Below are positions 1-11,665 of a stretch of 64,000 nucleotides of DNA, in pieces. This DNA is from Limnobacter sp. MED105. Its GTDB lineage: Bacteria; Pseudomonadota; Gammaproteobacteria; Burkholderiales; Burkholderiaceae_B. Where the stretch lies: positions 62,001 through 126,000 of the forward strand of contig NZ_ABCT01000004.1 of assembly GCF_000170915.1 (NCBI RefSeq), read 5' to 3'. The stretch's first letter is position 1, and every line of letters begins with the position of its first letter. Below the pieces are notes generated by a model. It had not been told where the DNA came from. It made no database searches and saw nothing but the letters and a program-made list of their open reading frames with translations. The position numbers were made by a program, and so were the translations under genes.

Positions 1-962
1 TTCGCAGTTTTGCCAAGAACCTGTTGGGTCAGGGCATTGCAGCCAAGCAGCTCACTGAATTGATCAGCCATCTGAACGACGTGCTCACCGAGCGTATTCT
101 GGAAGTGGTGGGCAACCGAATGGGCATTGATGCCAACAGCTACTGCTGGCTTAGTTTCGGCTCGGAAGGTCGTTCTGAACAAACCATTGCAACCGATCAG
201 GATAACGGCCTGTTGTTCATCAGCGATCAGCCAGAAGTGGACAGACCTCGCTGGCTGGCCTTCGGCAAAGAGGTGAATCAAACCCTGGATCAGTGCGGCT
301 ACCCCTTGTGCAAAGGCAATATCATGGCCAGTAACCCTGAGTGCTGCATGACAGCGGGTGAATGGTTGAACAAGTTTGCGCGATGGATCGATGTGGCCAC
401 GCCTGAAAACCTGCTGCGTGTGAACATATTTTTTGATCTCCGTGCCTTGGCGGGCAACAAGGAGCTGGCGCAGCCGCTTCGGGATTACATTGTGACCCGT
501 GCCAAAGAGTCCACCATATTCCTGCGCCTTCTGGCTGAAAACATCATGCGGTTTCGCCCACCCCTAAATTGGCACGGCAGCATAGACACCACTGAGATCG
601 ATGACATTCGCACTCTGGATTTGAAAAAGCAGGGTACCGCCGTATTTGTCGATGCGGCACGTTTTTTCTCACTGGTATTTGGGATTGATGAAGTGAATAC
701 TCGTCGTCGCTTCGAGGCCGTGGCCAAGCGGCTGAGTGTCGAAGAGCAACGCCGCGATGCTTGGGTGAGCGCCTTTGAGTTTTTGCAAATGATGCGCTTG
801 CGCATTCAACTGGACGAGGGCGTGGCTGTGCCCGATCTTCCCGACCAGCCCAATGTGGTGAACTACGATGTACTCGACAACATTGATCGCCGCATTCTGA
901 AAGAATGTTTCCGGGTAGGGCGCCGCTTGCAGCAGCGGATCGAAATGGAGCACATGCGTTGA
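1..962 (+). CDS. DUF294-type putative nucleotidyltransferase (3' part, 5' end outside window)
   Basis: The reading frame is open from base 3, so this is the C-terminal part of a longer protein. Near the start lies GSEGRSEQTIATDQDNG, the GSxGR...TDQD signature of the DUF294/GlnD-like nucleotidyltransferase fold. The rest matches the helical DUF294 C-terminal domain. Family members usually carry an N-terminal cyclic-nucleotide-binding and/or CBS pair, which would lie upstream of this window; that is inference. Such proteins are thought to be signal-dependent nucleotidyltransferases, with substrate unknown. The stop codon overlaps the likely TTG start of the exonuclease downstream, so the two are probably co-translated, an association common in proteobacteria. 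Confidence 0.85.
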   Translation, partial: RSFAKNLLGQGIAAKQLTELISHLNDVLTERILEVVGNRMGIDANSYCWLSFGSEGRSEQTIATDQDNGLLFISDQPEVDRPRWLAFGKEVNQTLDQCGYPLCKGNIMASNPECCMTAGEWLNKFARWIDVATPENLLRVNIFFDLRALAGNKELAQPLRDYIVTRAKESTIFLRLLAENIMRFRPPLNWHGSIDTTEIDDIRTLDLKKQGTAVFVDAARFFSLVFGIDEVNTRRRFEAVAKRLSVEEQRRDAWVSAFEFLQMMRLRIQLDEGVAVPDLPDQPNVVNYDVLDNIDRRILKECFRVGRRLQQRIEMEHMR

Positions 963-1693
963 GCACCACTTTGCAGGGTCAGCTGCTGCCTACTCAAGGC
1001 TGGGCTAGTTATATCAAGAATCGCTTGGTTCAAACGCTCGATTTTTCAAGCCCAAACCCTGACCGCTGGGTGGTGCTTGATGTGGAGTCATCGGGTCTTA
1101 ATCCGAAGAAAGACCGGCTTATTTCAGTTGCTGCCACCGCGATTGTATTTGATGCACAACGGCGTCCACGAATTTCGCTCACTGATACGTTTGAAGTCGT
1201 CATCAAACAACCCCCCGAAATTGTCGATATGATCGAGTTTGAGGCTATCGACAAGAACAATATTTTGATTCATGGAATTGGTATCGGTGCGCAGCAAAAA
1301 GGGGTCAAAGCCGAAGTGGCTTTGTCTGAATTCCTGCGCTATGTGGGCCATTCCCCCTTGATTGCCTTTCACAGCTGGTTTGATGAAATCCTGATCAACA
1401 AAGCACTGCGCAAGGTGCTTGGCCGCACAACCCACAGGCATTGGCTGGATCTGGAACATTTGGCCGCTGTGCTGCACAAGGAAAATCACCAGCTGCCGCT
1501 GGATGTGTGGATGCAGCGCTATGGCATTGAATGTGAACAGCGCCACCAAGCCGCAGCCGATGTGCTGGCCACTGCACAATTGCTGATGAAGTTGTGGCCC
1601 ATGCTGCAAAAACGAAAAGCCACCGACTGGAAAGGCGTTAAAACAATTGCCGGTGGCCTAAAAACCCTGCCGGGCCGGAATTTGCCAACCTAG
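959..1693 (+). CDS. DnaQ-like 3'-5' exonuclease (DEDDh family)
   Basis: This is an RNase T/DNA polymerase III epsilon-like exonuclease of about 244 residues. The DEDDh residues are visible: DVES (motif I, D and E), HSWFDE (motif II, D), and H-x4-D in RHQAAADV (motif III). It should degrade DNA or RNA 3' to 5' using two metal ions. The frame is open from an ATG at 905, which would overlap the upstream gene by 58 bases. The TTG at 959, overlapping the upstream TGA, is the more economical start; both are possible. Fused or adjacent DUF294/exonuclease pairs recur in proteobacteria, which suggests a joint but undefined role. It is too short to be the replicative epsilon subunit with a C-terminal alpha-binding tail. 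Confidence 0.8.
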   Translation: MSTTLQGQLLPTQGWASYIKNRLVQTLDFSSPNPDRWVVLDVESSGLNPKKDRLISVAATAIVFDAQRRPRISLTDTFEVVIKQPPEIVDMIEFEAIDKNNILIHGIGIGAQQKGVKAEVALSEFLRYVGHSPLIAFHSWFDEILINKALRKVLGRTTHRHWLDLEHLAAVLHKENHQLPLDVWMQRYGIECEQRHQAAADVLATAQLLMKLWPMLQKRKATDWKGVKTIAGGLKTLPGRNLPT

Positions 1694-1763
1694 TTGTAAA
1701 ACCGAGGCCCTGTTTTGCGTTATTCTGCCGGGCTGAACCTTCGTTTTGACTTTGGCTTTTTTC

Positions 1764-2792
1764 ATGCATGATTTTTCCGCTTACGACCTGATCATTGACG
1801 CACGCTCGCCCCGCGAGTACGGGGAGGATCACATTCCTGGTGCCGTCAACATGCCGGTGGTCAACAACGATGAATATGCAGAGGTGGGCACACTTCACCG
1901 AACCGACAAAATGGGTGCGTACAGCATCGGTGTGCGCTACTCGCTGGCCAACATTGCGCGTCACCTTCGCGAAGATTTACCCAAATATCCCAAAAACGCC
2001 AAGGTGCTGGTGTACTGCTTCCGGGGTGGCAAGCGCAGCAAGTTGTGGGTTGATGCGCTTGAAACCATTGGTTACGACGTCCAGAAATTGCCGGGGGGCT
2101 GGAAAGCCTACCGCCGCTGGGTGAATGACCAGCTTGAAGTAGCGCCCACGAAATTCAATTACCACGTGCTTAGCGGCCCCACAGGTTGCGGCAAAACCCG
2201 CCTGCTGTATGCCCTGCGTGAGGCGGGTTGCCAGGTGGTTGATCTTGAAGCAATTGCCCGCCACAGGGGTTCAATCATTGGTGCGCTGCCGGGTACCCCA
2301 CAGCCGTCCCAGAAGTATTTTGACACCCTGTTGCTGCAGGAACTCGCGCAATGCGATCCAGCTCGACCCCTGTTTGTAGAAGCGGAAAGCAAGAAAATCG
2401 GCAATGTTCAGCTACCCACGTCCATGCTCGATTCCATGCGCAAAAGCAAAACCATTCGCGTGCACGCCGACATGCAGCAGCGGGTTGAGTTGTGGCGGCA
2501 GGATTACAAACACTTTGAAGAAGATCCGGAAGGCATGCTCGAACGACTGCGTTTTATTCGCAGCCTTGTCGGTGGCGCTGAATTTGAAGAATGGGAACAG
2601 TTGGCTGCAGCCCGCCGAATGCCCGAGCTGTTTGAACGTTTGATGACCCACCATTACGACCCGGCTTACCGACGCTCCATTTTGCGCGAGTACCCGAATA
2701 TTGATGAATCACCTTTGATTGAACTGAATGATTTATCTCCAGCAGGCTTACTGCAAGTGGCGAAAAAAATTCGGGAACAATACGAACCCTGA
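1764..2792 (+). CDS. selU: tRNA 2-selenouridine synthase
   Basis: SelU/MnmH converts 2-thiouridine at the wobble position of some tRNAs to 2-selenouridine through a geranylated intermediate, using selenophosphate. Residues 1-125 form a rhodanese domain with the catalytic cysteine at about residue 85 (VYCFRGGKRS). A P-loop domain follows with GPTGCGKT at about 138-145. Length (342 aa) is normal. The ATG at 1764 is preferred; an in-frame TTG at 1746 only adds six residues. It is immediately convergent with the thioesterase on the other strand, the two stop codons abutting at 2792/2793. Its presence implies a selenophosphate synthase (SelD) elsewhere in the genome. Confidence 0.93.
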   Translation: MHDFSAYDLIIDARSPREYGEDHIPGAVNMPVVNNDEYAEVGTLHRTDKMGAYSIGVRYSLANIARHLREDLPKYPKNAKVLVYCFRGGKRSKLWVDALETIGYDVQKLPGGWKAYRRWVNDQLEVAPTKFNYHVLSGPTGCGKTRLLYALREAGCQVVDLEAIARHRGSIIGALPGTPQPSQKYFDTLLLQELAQCDPARPLFVEAESKKIGNVQLPTSMLDSMRKSKTIRVHADMQQRVELWRQDYKHFEEDPEGMLERLRFIRSLVGGAEFEEWEQLAAARRMPELFERLMTHHYDPAYRRSILREYPNIDESPLIELNDLSPAGLLQVAKKIREQYEP

Positions 2793-3209
2793 TTAAACCA
2801 CCAGCAAGGTCAGCTTGCTTCGAATGCCTTCGGGTATCGGTGTGGGGGTGTTGCTGGCCTTGTTCACAAACACATGAATGAAATAGCCTTCTGCACACAA
2901 TTCGCCCGCAGCATTGAACAAGCCCAGTTCATATCGCACTGAACTATTGCCCAGTTTGCCCACGCGCAGGCCCGCGGTAACCGGTTCCGGGTAGGCCAGT
3001 GGTTTCAGGTACTTGCACTGGCTTTCCACCACAAAACCCACCACCTCGCCGTTGTGAATATCGAGTCCGCCTTCTTCGATCAGGTAGCGGTTCACCACGC
3101 TGTCGAAGTAACTGTAATACACCACATTGTTCACATGACCGTAAATGTCGTTGTCGTGCCAACGGGTTTGAACGGTTTGATGCAGGGGGTAGTTGGCCAG
3201 TGTAGTCAT
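2793..3209 (-). CDS. Acyl-CoA thioesterase, 4-hydroxybenzoyl-CoA thioesterase/YbgC type
   Basis: This is a 138-residue hotdog-fold thioesterase. The N-terminal stretch RWHDNDIYGHVNN holds the family D-x-x-G-H-V-N motif with the catalytic aspartate, and YYSYFDSVVNRYL follows as in YbgC proteins. It should hydrolyse short or medium acyl-CoA thioesters in the cytoplasm; the exact substrate cannot be read. It is the last gene of a four-gene operon (fadH, DUF4442, alcohol dehydrogenase, this gene), 18 bases after the dehydrogenase. That context supports a role in acyl-CoA turnover. Confidence 0.85.
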   Translation of the reverse strand: MTTLANYPLHQTVQTRWHDNDIYGHVNNVVYYSYFDSVVNRYLIEEGGLDIHNGEVVGFVVESQCKYLKPLAYPEPVTAGLRVGKLGNSSVRYELGLFNAAGELCAEGYFIHVFVNKASNTPTPIPEGIRSKLTLLVV

Positions 3210-3227
3210 GATTTGAAATGGATTGTT

Positions 3228-4400
3228 TTAGTACGCTGCTTGGTAAATCGCCAATGCTTCAGCTTCGCTCACATCGCGTGGGTTGTTGCTCAGCAGGCGG
3301 GTTTGAAGCATGGCAGCGCTGGCCATCAAGGGCAAATCTTTCTCGCCAATACCCACTTCACGCAAGCCAACCGGCAAACCGGTAGAAGGCGACAAAGTGG
3401 CAGTGTAATCAATGAAGGCCTGTGCCAATTGAGACGCATTGTCACCGTGGTGGCCCAGCTTCAATACCTGGGCCAGTTCTGCATATTGCTGTTCTGCTGC
3501 AGGCAGGTTAAACCGCAATACATGGGGCAACACAAGTGAATTGCTCAAACCATGCGGCACGTGAAAAATGCCACCTATTGGATAGGCCAGGGCATGCACA
3601 GCACCCACTGGTGCGTTGGCAAAAGCCTGGCCAGCCATGCAAGAACCCAGCATCATCGCCTGGCGCGCTTCGCGGTTTGCCGGTTCTTTGCACACGGTGT
3701 GCAAGTTGGCGGCCAGTAGCCTTAGTGCTTCGCAGGCCAAAAAATCCGCATACGCATTTTTCAGCCGTTTGCTGGTGTAGGCCTCTATGGCGTGCACCAT
3801 GGCATCAATACCAGTGGCTGCTGTTACATGCTGGGGCAGGCTGAGTGTCCAGTCGGCATCCAGAATGGCCAGGTCGCCATACAACACGGGCGACACCACA
3901 CCCATTTTTGTGTCCACACCAGTGGTCACAATCGAAATGGGGGTTACTTCACTGCCTGTGCCCGCGGTGGTGGGAACCAGCACCAATGGCAGCCTGTCGC
4001 TGCTCACATTGCCCACGCCGTACATGGTTTTCAGTTCTTGTTTACCGCGTGCCAACACGGCAATCAGTTTGGCCACATCGAGTGTTGAGCCGCCACCGAT
4101 GGCCACTACCACATCGGCTTTGAAATCTACGGCCAGTGCGGTTACCCGGTGCACCAAGGCCTCGGGCGGGTCTGGTTCTACATCGTTGCAAATGTGCACG
4201 GCATGGTCAGCCGAAGTCAGGTTTTCACAAATGGTTTTGAAGGTTTGAGTGCCCGCAATAAAGGGGTCAACCAGCATGAACACTCTTGCCGTTTGCAGCC
4301 CGTGTTGGGTCAGCAAAGGGACCAACATGTCAGCCATTCGAAGCGAACTGCCCGATTCGCAAACTATCCGGTTCACTGTTCTGAATTCAAATGGCGCCAT
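3228..4400 (-). CDS. Iron-containing alcohol dehydrogenase
   Basis: This is a group III (Fe-ADH) dehydrogenase of 390 residues, a typical length. The N-terminal half has the NAD(P)-binding GGGSTLDVAK motif followed by PTTAGTGSE. The metal-binding region includes D (GIDAMVHAIEAY), H in ALAYPIGGIFHVPHG and H further on, as in the family. It likely interconverts alcohols and aldehydes or hydroxy acids with NAD(P)H. It lies in an operon with fadH and two thioesterases, so lipid-derived alcohols or aldehydes are reasonable substrates; this is inference. Thirty bases separate it from the DUF4442 gene upstream. Confidence 0.9.
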   Translation of the reverse strand: MAPFEFRTVNRIVCESGSSLRMADMLVPLLTQHGLQTARVFMLVDPFIAGTQTFKTICENLTSADHAVHICNDVEPDPPEALVHRVTALAVDFKADVVVAIGGGSTLDVAKLIAVLARGKQELKTMYGVGNVSSDRLPLVLVPTTAGTGSEVTPISIVTTGVDTKMGVVSPVLYGDLAILDADWTLSLPQHVTAATGIDAMVHAIEAYTSKRLKNAYADFLACEALRLLAANLHTVCKEPANREARQAMMLGSCMAGQAFANAPVGAVHALAYPIGGIFHVPHGLSNSLVLPHVLRFNLPAAEQQYAELAQVLKLGHHGDNASQLAQAFIDYTATLSPSTGLPVGLREVGIGEKDLPLMASAAMLQTRLLSNNPRDVSEAEALAIYQAAY

Positions 4401-4430
4401 GTGCTTGTCTCCCTGCTGTTTTTCTCTAGT

Positions 4431-4925
4431 TTAGCCTTTGCGCTTTGGGGTCCAGGCCCAAATGGCGCGAACAAAGATAGGTTCTTTGCTTTCGCCGTCA
4501 GTAATGGTCACAGCAACATCCACTTCACCCCGTTCTTCGGTTTGCATCATGGTGATTTGTTCTTGTGTCAGCATGGCTTCGGCTTTCATGTCGCCAGCTG
4601 CGCGTTTGCGGTAATCCACTTCCATGCGCTTGATCACAGGTATGGCGTTGGCGGGTACATTCAAACCTACCAATGCGCCAGTGGCTGATTCAGCAATCAT
4701 GATCATGGCCACAGCATGCACGGTGCCAATGTGGTTTTGCACAGTGGGCCGGTTTTTGATCACCACAATTGAATGATTGGGCTCAATCCACTCGAATTTC
4801 AAACCACTGGTTTTGAAGTATTTCACCGCACGGCCAAACAGCAGGGTAAAGGCACGGGTTTTCAAAGGTGTGGGCAGTTTGTCTACTTGCGCGTACACCT
4901 TTTGCAGCATCGATTTTTCGGTCAT
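4431..4925 (-). CDS. DUF4442 (hotdog-fold) putative thioesterase
   Basis: The 164-residue protein matches the DUF4442/PaaI-like hotdog group. Residues NHIGTVHAVAMIMIAES correspond to the central helix region of these folds, where an N/H-G-x-x-H-A motif precedes the hot-dog helix. The remainder is beta-rich. Members are assumed to be acyl-CoA thioesterases, but few have been tested. It sits 14 bases after fadH and 30 before the alcohol dehydrogenase, indicating co-transcription. Confidence 0.78.
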   Translation of the reverse strand: MTEKSMLQKVYAQVDKLPTPLKTRAFTLLFGRAVKYFKTSGLKFEWIEPNHSIVVIKNRPTVQNHIGTVHAVAMIMIAESATGALVGLNVPANAIPVIKRMEVDYRKRAAGDMKAEAMLTQEQITMMQTEERGEVDVAVTITDGESKEPIFVRAIWAWTPKRKG

Positions 4926-4939
4926 TTTTTGTTCTGCCT

Positions 4940-7194
<2,255 letters not shown>

Positions 7195-9696
7195 ATGCAG
7201 TCTTTTCAGTATTGGGCGCGGCAGTCTCGCCGTGCATCGTTCCGTATTTTGTTCGTGGCTTTGGTCCTGGCCGTGGCTGCCATTTCGTCTGTAGGGGTGT
7301 TCTCAGCTCGAATCGAAGCCGCCTTGGTGCGCGATGCCAGCCAGATGCTGGGCGGCGATCTGGTCATTGAATCCAAGCGGAACACCGACAATGCACCCTG
7401 GCTTTCAATTCTTGACAAGCCGGAATACGCAAATCTCAAGAAAGCAGAAAGCGTTGTATTTCCCAGCGTCGTGCCTTCCGAGCGCGTTGATTTGCTGGTT
7501 TCATTGAAGGCGGTGAACAACACCTATCCTCTTCGTGGGCAGATGACAGTGCGCAATGCACAGGGCCAGGATGAGAAAGTGGCCAGTGGCCCGCCTCAAG
7601 GCGAGTTGTGGGTAGACCAAGGCGTACTGGGTTCGCTGGATGTGCAGCTCGGCGATTCAATACAGGTGGGTGAAATCACCCGCCCTGTGACCCGGGTAAT
7701 TTTGGTCGAGCCTGACCGTGGCGGTGGCTTTGTGAACTTCGCCCCCCGCGTGATGATGAACACAGCCGACCTGGAAGAATCCAGGTTGTTGGGCTTGGGG
7801 TCTCGTGCAACCTGGCGCATTTATTTCACGGGCGCGCAGCCCGTGGTGGATCAATTGATCAGTGAACTCACGCCCGTGCTCTCGCCAGTGGAAGAAATTG
7901 AAACGCTGGAAAATGGGCGACCCGAAGTAAGCAATACTTTGGAACGTGCCAACGACTTTTTGGCCATGGCTGCCTTGATCGGCACCATGGTGGCTTGCGT
8001 GGGCATTGCACTGGTGGCACATTTGTTTGCCAAAGAGCAAGCCAGCGAACTGGCCGTGCTGAAAAGCCTGGGTTATACACCCAAACGGTTGCTACGCATG
8101 TGGGTCATTGGCATGGGCATGCTGACCTTGGGTGCAGGCGCGTTGGGTGTTGCCTTGGGTTGGGCCGCGCATTGGGGCCTGCTGGCCTTGCTGGCTGAAC
8201 TGGTGGGTGTTGATTTGCCTTTGGCTGGTTTGCATTACCTGCCCATGGGCATGTTGTTGTCGGCCTTGTTGCTGCTGGGTTTTGCGGCGGTACCCACCTG
8301 GTATGCACTGCGTGCGCCTGCTGTGGCTGTCATTCGGCACCAAACCTTGAAAAGCAGTCGGGGGCAACTTGTGTTGTCCGTGTTGTTTGGCGTTTTCACT
8401 GCGATCGCGGTGTGTTTGTTGATTGTGAACAATGTGGTGCTGGCCCTGTTGTTGTTTGCAGGTTTTGTGGGTACCTCACTGGTGTTCGCCCTGTTGTTCT
8501 GGGGGCTTTTAAAGGCGCTGGCTTATTTGGGCAAGGGCCGAAAAAGCGCAGGCACCCACATCGCGGTTTTTCAAAGCATGTCCAAACGTGCAAGTACTTT
8601 GGTGTTGCAGGGCGTCAGCCTGGCCCTGGGCTTGGCTGCACTGCTGATGTTGGCAGTGGTGCAGGGTGATTTGATTGACCGTTGGCAAGAAGCTGTGCCC
8701 GAAGATGCGCCCAATCGCTTTGTGTTCAACATTCAGCCTGATCAGGTTGAAGGTGTTCAACAAACCTTGAACACGGCCAGTCAAAGCCCTGTGAATTTGT
8801 ACCCCATGGTGCGCGGGCGTTTAAGCGCCATTAACGACGAAATCATCACGGCCGAAACATTCAGCGATGAGCGCGCGCGCAACACTGTTGAACGTGAATT
8901 GAACTTGAGCTTTGCTGACACTTTGCCCACGCACAACTCCATTGCGGCCGGCAGCTGGTTTGATGAAACACCGGTGAAGGCCGAGGTGTCTGTTGAAGAT
9001 GGCGTGGCCGAGCGTTTGGGCATCGGCATGGGCGACAAGCTCACCTTCGACATCGCAGGTACGCCGCTGACCGCAGAAATCACCAGCATTCGTGAACTGC
9101 GTTGGGATTCCATGGAAGTGAATTTCTTCATGGTGTTTCCAACCGAGGTGCTGCAAAGCTTTCCGCAAACCTGGATCACCTCTGTGAGCTTGCAGAAGGA
9201 CAAAGCCATTCCTGTTTCGCGAGAATTGGTGCGCGAATATCCAAACCTTACCGTGCTGGACACGGAACTGGTGATCACCCAACTGCGTAAAATTTTGGGG
9301 CAGGTGGGCCAGGCTGTTCAGTTCGTATTTTTGTTCACTGTAGCTGCCGGCGGTTTGGTGGTGGTGGCTTGTGTCATGACAGGCGCACGGGTACGCACTC
9401 GCGAGGCTGCAATTTACCGCGCCATGGGTGCATCAACAGCCCAGTTGCAACGCGCGGCATGGCTTGAGCTTTCCGTGTTGGGCGCCCTGGCGGGCCTGGT
9501 GGCAGCCATTGCTGCGCAAGGCTTGGGTTGGGGCGTTGCACATTTTGTGTTCGAGTTTGAATACTTCCTGTCGCCTTTGCACATTGTCGCGGGTGTAGTT
9601 GCCGGTGCAGTGGTGTCGGTGCTGTTTGGTGCCTGGTCGGTCAACAAGGTGTGCCGTGCGCCTGTAATGCAAACCTTAAGGCAAGCCACTGCTTAA
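7195..9696 (+). CDS. FtsX-family ABC transporter permease (YbbP-like)
   Basis: This 833-residue inner membrane protein has the layout of YbbP/FtsX permeases. There is an N-terminal membrane segment, a large periplasmic domain, three central membrane helices (about residues 260-385), a second long membrane/periplasmic unit, and three C-terminal helices ending near RAPVMQTLRQ. It would normally work with a LolD/YbbA-type ATPase in lipid or envelope export. No ATPase gene is adjacent here, which is unusual. The ATG at 7195 (MQSFQYW) is preferred over an in-frame GTG at 7168. The truncated haemoglobin gene follows after 63 bases. Confidence 0.85.
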   Translation: MQSFQYWARQSRRASFRILFVALVLAVAAISSVGVFSARIEAALVRDASQMLGGDLVIESKRNTDNAPWLSILDKPEYANLKKAESVVFPSVVPSERVDLLVSLKAVNNTYPLRGQMTVRNAQGQDEKVASGPPQGELWVDQGVLGSLDVQLGDSIQVGEITRPVTRVILVEPDRGGGFVNFAPRVMMNTADLEESRLLGLGSRATWRIYFTGAQPVVDQLISELTPVLSPVEEIETLENGRPEVSNTLERANDFLAMAALIGTMVACVGIALVAHLFAKEQASELAVLKSLGYTPKRLLRMWVIGMGMLTLGAGALGVALGWAAHWGLLALLAELVGVDLPLAGLHYLPMGMLLSALLLLGFAAVPTWYALRAPAVAVIRHQTLKSSRGQLVLSVLFGVFTAIAVCLLIVNNVVLALLLFAGFVGTSLVFALLFWGLLKALAYLGKGRKSAGTHIAVFQSMSKRASTLVLQGVSLALGLAALLMLAVVQGDLIDRWQEAVPEDAPNRFVFNIQPDQVEGVQQTLNTASQSPVNLYPMVRGRLSAINDEIITAETFSDERARNTVERELNLSFADTLPTHNSIAAGSWFDETPVKAEVSVEDGVAERLGIGMGDKLTFDIAGTPLTAEITSIRELRWDSMEVNFFMVFPTEVLQSFPQTWITSVSLQKDKAIPVSRELVREYPNLTVLDTELVITQLRKILGQVGQAVQFVFLFTVAAGGLVVVACVMTGARVRTREAAIYRAMGASTAQLQRAAWLELSVLGALAGLVAAIAAQGLGWGVAHFVFEFEYFLSPLHIVAGVVAGAVVSVLFGAWSVNKVCRAPVMQTLRQATA

Positions 9697-9759
9697 ATCT
9701 GTTTCATGCCGGTACAATGTGGATTACGAATTTTCAGTAATCCACACACCGGCATTTTC

Positions 9760-10242
9760 ATGAGCAACAACGATTCAATCAGTAGCGACAGCGCCCAACC
9801 CAAACCACCGATTGTTTACTTTGGCAGCACGCCCGAGGAGCAACAGGTGGGCGTGCGCAAGCTGGTCGATCTGTTCTACGACGAGATGGATCAAAACCCC
9901 AGTTTTGAGCGCATTCGCAAATTACACCCGGTGCACCTCGATCATTCACGCGAAAAGTTTTACCTGTTTTTGTCGGGTTGGTTGGGTGGCCCCGACTTGT
10001 ACTCACCTCAATTTGGCCATCCGCGTTTGCGCATGCGCCACATGCCATTTCCCATCTCCAGTGAAGACCGCGACCAATGGCTGCTGTGCATGGTGAACGC
10101 CCTGCGCTCAATGCAACTGCCCGAGAAAGTGATCGAAGGGCTGATGCTTTCATTTTTCCGCACTGCAGACTGGATGCGCAATAAACCCGATCCCGAAGGC
10201 AGTGCCAAGGGCTTGAACACCATTTCGATCAAGGGCGAATAA
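9760..10242 (+). CDS. Group II truncated haemoglobin
   Basis: This 160-residue protein has the 2-on-2 globin pattern of group II (trHbO). The N-terminal VRKLVDLFYDEMD helix is followed by KFYLFLSGWLGGP. The proximal histidine lies in RMRHMPF, and the tryptophan at G8 in DQWLLCM is a group II hallmark. About 25 N-terminal residues are extra and look disordered. Functions in the family include oxygen or NO chemistry and redox protection. The ATG at 9760 is chosen because the upstream extension to 9706 is not globin-like. rmuC begins four bases after the stop, so they may be co-transcribed. Confidence 0.9.
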   Translation: MSNNDSISSDSAQPKPPIVYFGSTPEEQQVGVRKLVDLFYDEMDQNPSFERIRKLHPVHLDHSREKFYLFLSGWLGGPDLYSPQFGHPRLRMRHMPFPISSEDRDQWLLCMVNALRSMQLPEKVIEGLMLSFFRTADWMRNKPDPEGSAKGLNTISIKGE

Positions 10243-10246
10243 GTTG

Positions 10247-11665
10247 ATGGATGGGCAACTGATGTGGGCTGTGGTGGGTTTGCTGGTATTGGTGTTGATT
10301 GGTTTGGTGCTGGTCTACCGGAAAATGACGGTCGACAACTCCGCAGAATTGGCGCAGTTTCAGCAGCAGGTTCTTGCAAATCTGGATGAGGTCATGGATG
10401 CCCAGGCGCAGCAGCGTTTTGCATCTGAGGAATTGGGCAAGCAACTTCGCCTGCTCAACCAGGACATCGAAGCGCGCCAAAGCAAACAATCTGAATTGTT
10501 GACGCAAACTTTTGCGCAAGCCCGCACAGAAAGCCAACAGGCTGCCCATGGTTTGCAGCAGGTTATCGTGGGGCAATTTACCCAAGGCAACCAGCTGCAA
10601 TCTGAAAAGCTGAACCAGTTTTCTGAAACCCTGCATCGCACCAATACGCTGATTCAAGATCAGCTCACGCAAATTCGTTTGTCAGTTGAACAGAAGCTGA
10701 AGGACATGCAGGAAGACAACGCCAGCAAGCTGGAGTTGATGCGTAAAACCGTGGATGAAAAACTTCACGCCACGCTTGAGACCCGTTTGGGCGAGTCGTT
10801 CAAACAAGTCAGCGAGCGCCTGGAGCAGGTGTACAAAGGGTTGGGTGAAATGCAAACACTTGCCACCGGTGTTGGCGATTTGAAGCGCGTGCTTACTAAC
10901 GTAAAAAGCCGGGGCACCTGGGGCGAAGTTCAGCTACAGGCCCTGCTTGAACAAATGCTGACCCCCTCGCAGTTTGGCCGTAACATCAAGCCCGTGCCCG
11001 GCAGCCACAATATTGTTGAATTTGCGGTGCGCTTGCCCGGCAAGGAAGACGATCAACCCGTGTGGTTGCCCATCGATTCAAAATTTCCCAAAGAACAATA
11101 CGAGCGCCTTCAGGAATGCTTTGACAGGGCAGATGCCGATGGCGTTGCCGTCGCCTCCAAAGCCCTTGAAATGGCCATACGCGCCGAAGCAAAAACCATT
11201 GCCGAGAAATACCTGGCGCCGCCGTACACCACCGATTTCGGCATTCTGTTCTTGCCCACCGAGGGATTGTATGCCGAGGTGGTGAAACGCCCCGGCTTGG
11301 TCGACGATTTGCAGCGCTTGCACCGCGTCACCGTGGCGGGTCCGATCACCTTAACCACCTTGTTGAACGCCTTGCAGCTGGGCTTTAAAACACTGGCACT
11401 TGAGAAGCGTTCCAGCGAGGTATGGACTGTGCTCAGCGCGGTTAAAACCGAGTTCGGCAAGTTTGGTGACATACTCGCCAAAACACGCGACACACTTGAA
11501 CGCGCTGCAAAGAATATCGAGCAGGCCGAAACACGTTCACGCGTCATGCAGAGAAAACTGAAAGGTGTCGATGAGCTGCCTGAAAAAGACGCGATTGAGT
11601 TGCTCGGTTTAAATGACGGCAAGGTGGACCCGCTTGATGATGACGACACACCCACAAACGCTTGA
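10247..11665 (+). CDS. rmuC: DNA recombination protein RmuC
   Basis: RmuC limits inversions at short inverted repeats and carries a PD-(D/E)XK-like nuclease domain. The 472-residue product has an N-terminal membrane anchor (residues 4-25), a long coiled coil to about residue 190, and then the conserved core (TRGTWGEVQL-type region read here as SRGTWGEVQL, WLPIDSKFP, and GILFLPTEGLYAEV). The ATG at 10247 lies directly after an in-frame TTG. The gene overlaps the asparaginase start by about 29 bases. Confidence 0.92.
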   Translation: MDGQLMWAVVGLLVLVLIGLVLVYRKMTVDNSAELAQFQQQVLANLDEVMDAQAQQRFASEELGKQLRLLNQDIEARQSKQSELLTQTFAQARTESQQAAHGLQQVIVGQFTQGNQLQSEKLNQFSETLHRTNTLIQDQLTQIRLSVEQKLKDMQEDNASKLELMRKTVDEKLHATLETRLGESFKQVSERLEQVYKGLGEMQTLATGVGDLKRVLTNVKSRGTWGEVQLQALLEQMLTPSQFGRNIKPVPGSHNIVEFAVRLPGKEDDQPVWLPIDSKFPKEQYERLQECFDRADADGVAVASKALEMAIRAEAKTIAEKYLAPPYTTDFGILFLPTEGLYAEVVKRPGLVDDLQRLHRVTVAGPITLTTLLNALQLGFKTLALEKRSSEVWTVLSAVKTEFGKFGDILAKTRDTLERAAKNIEQAETRSRVMQRKLKGVDELPEKDAIELLGLNDGKVDPLDDDDTPTNA

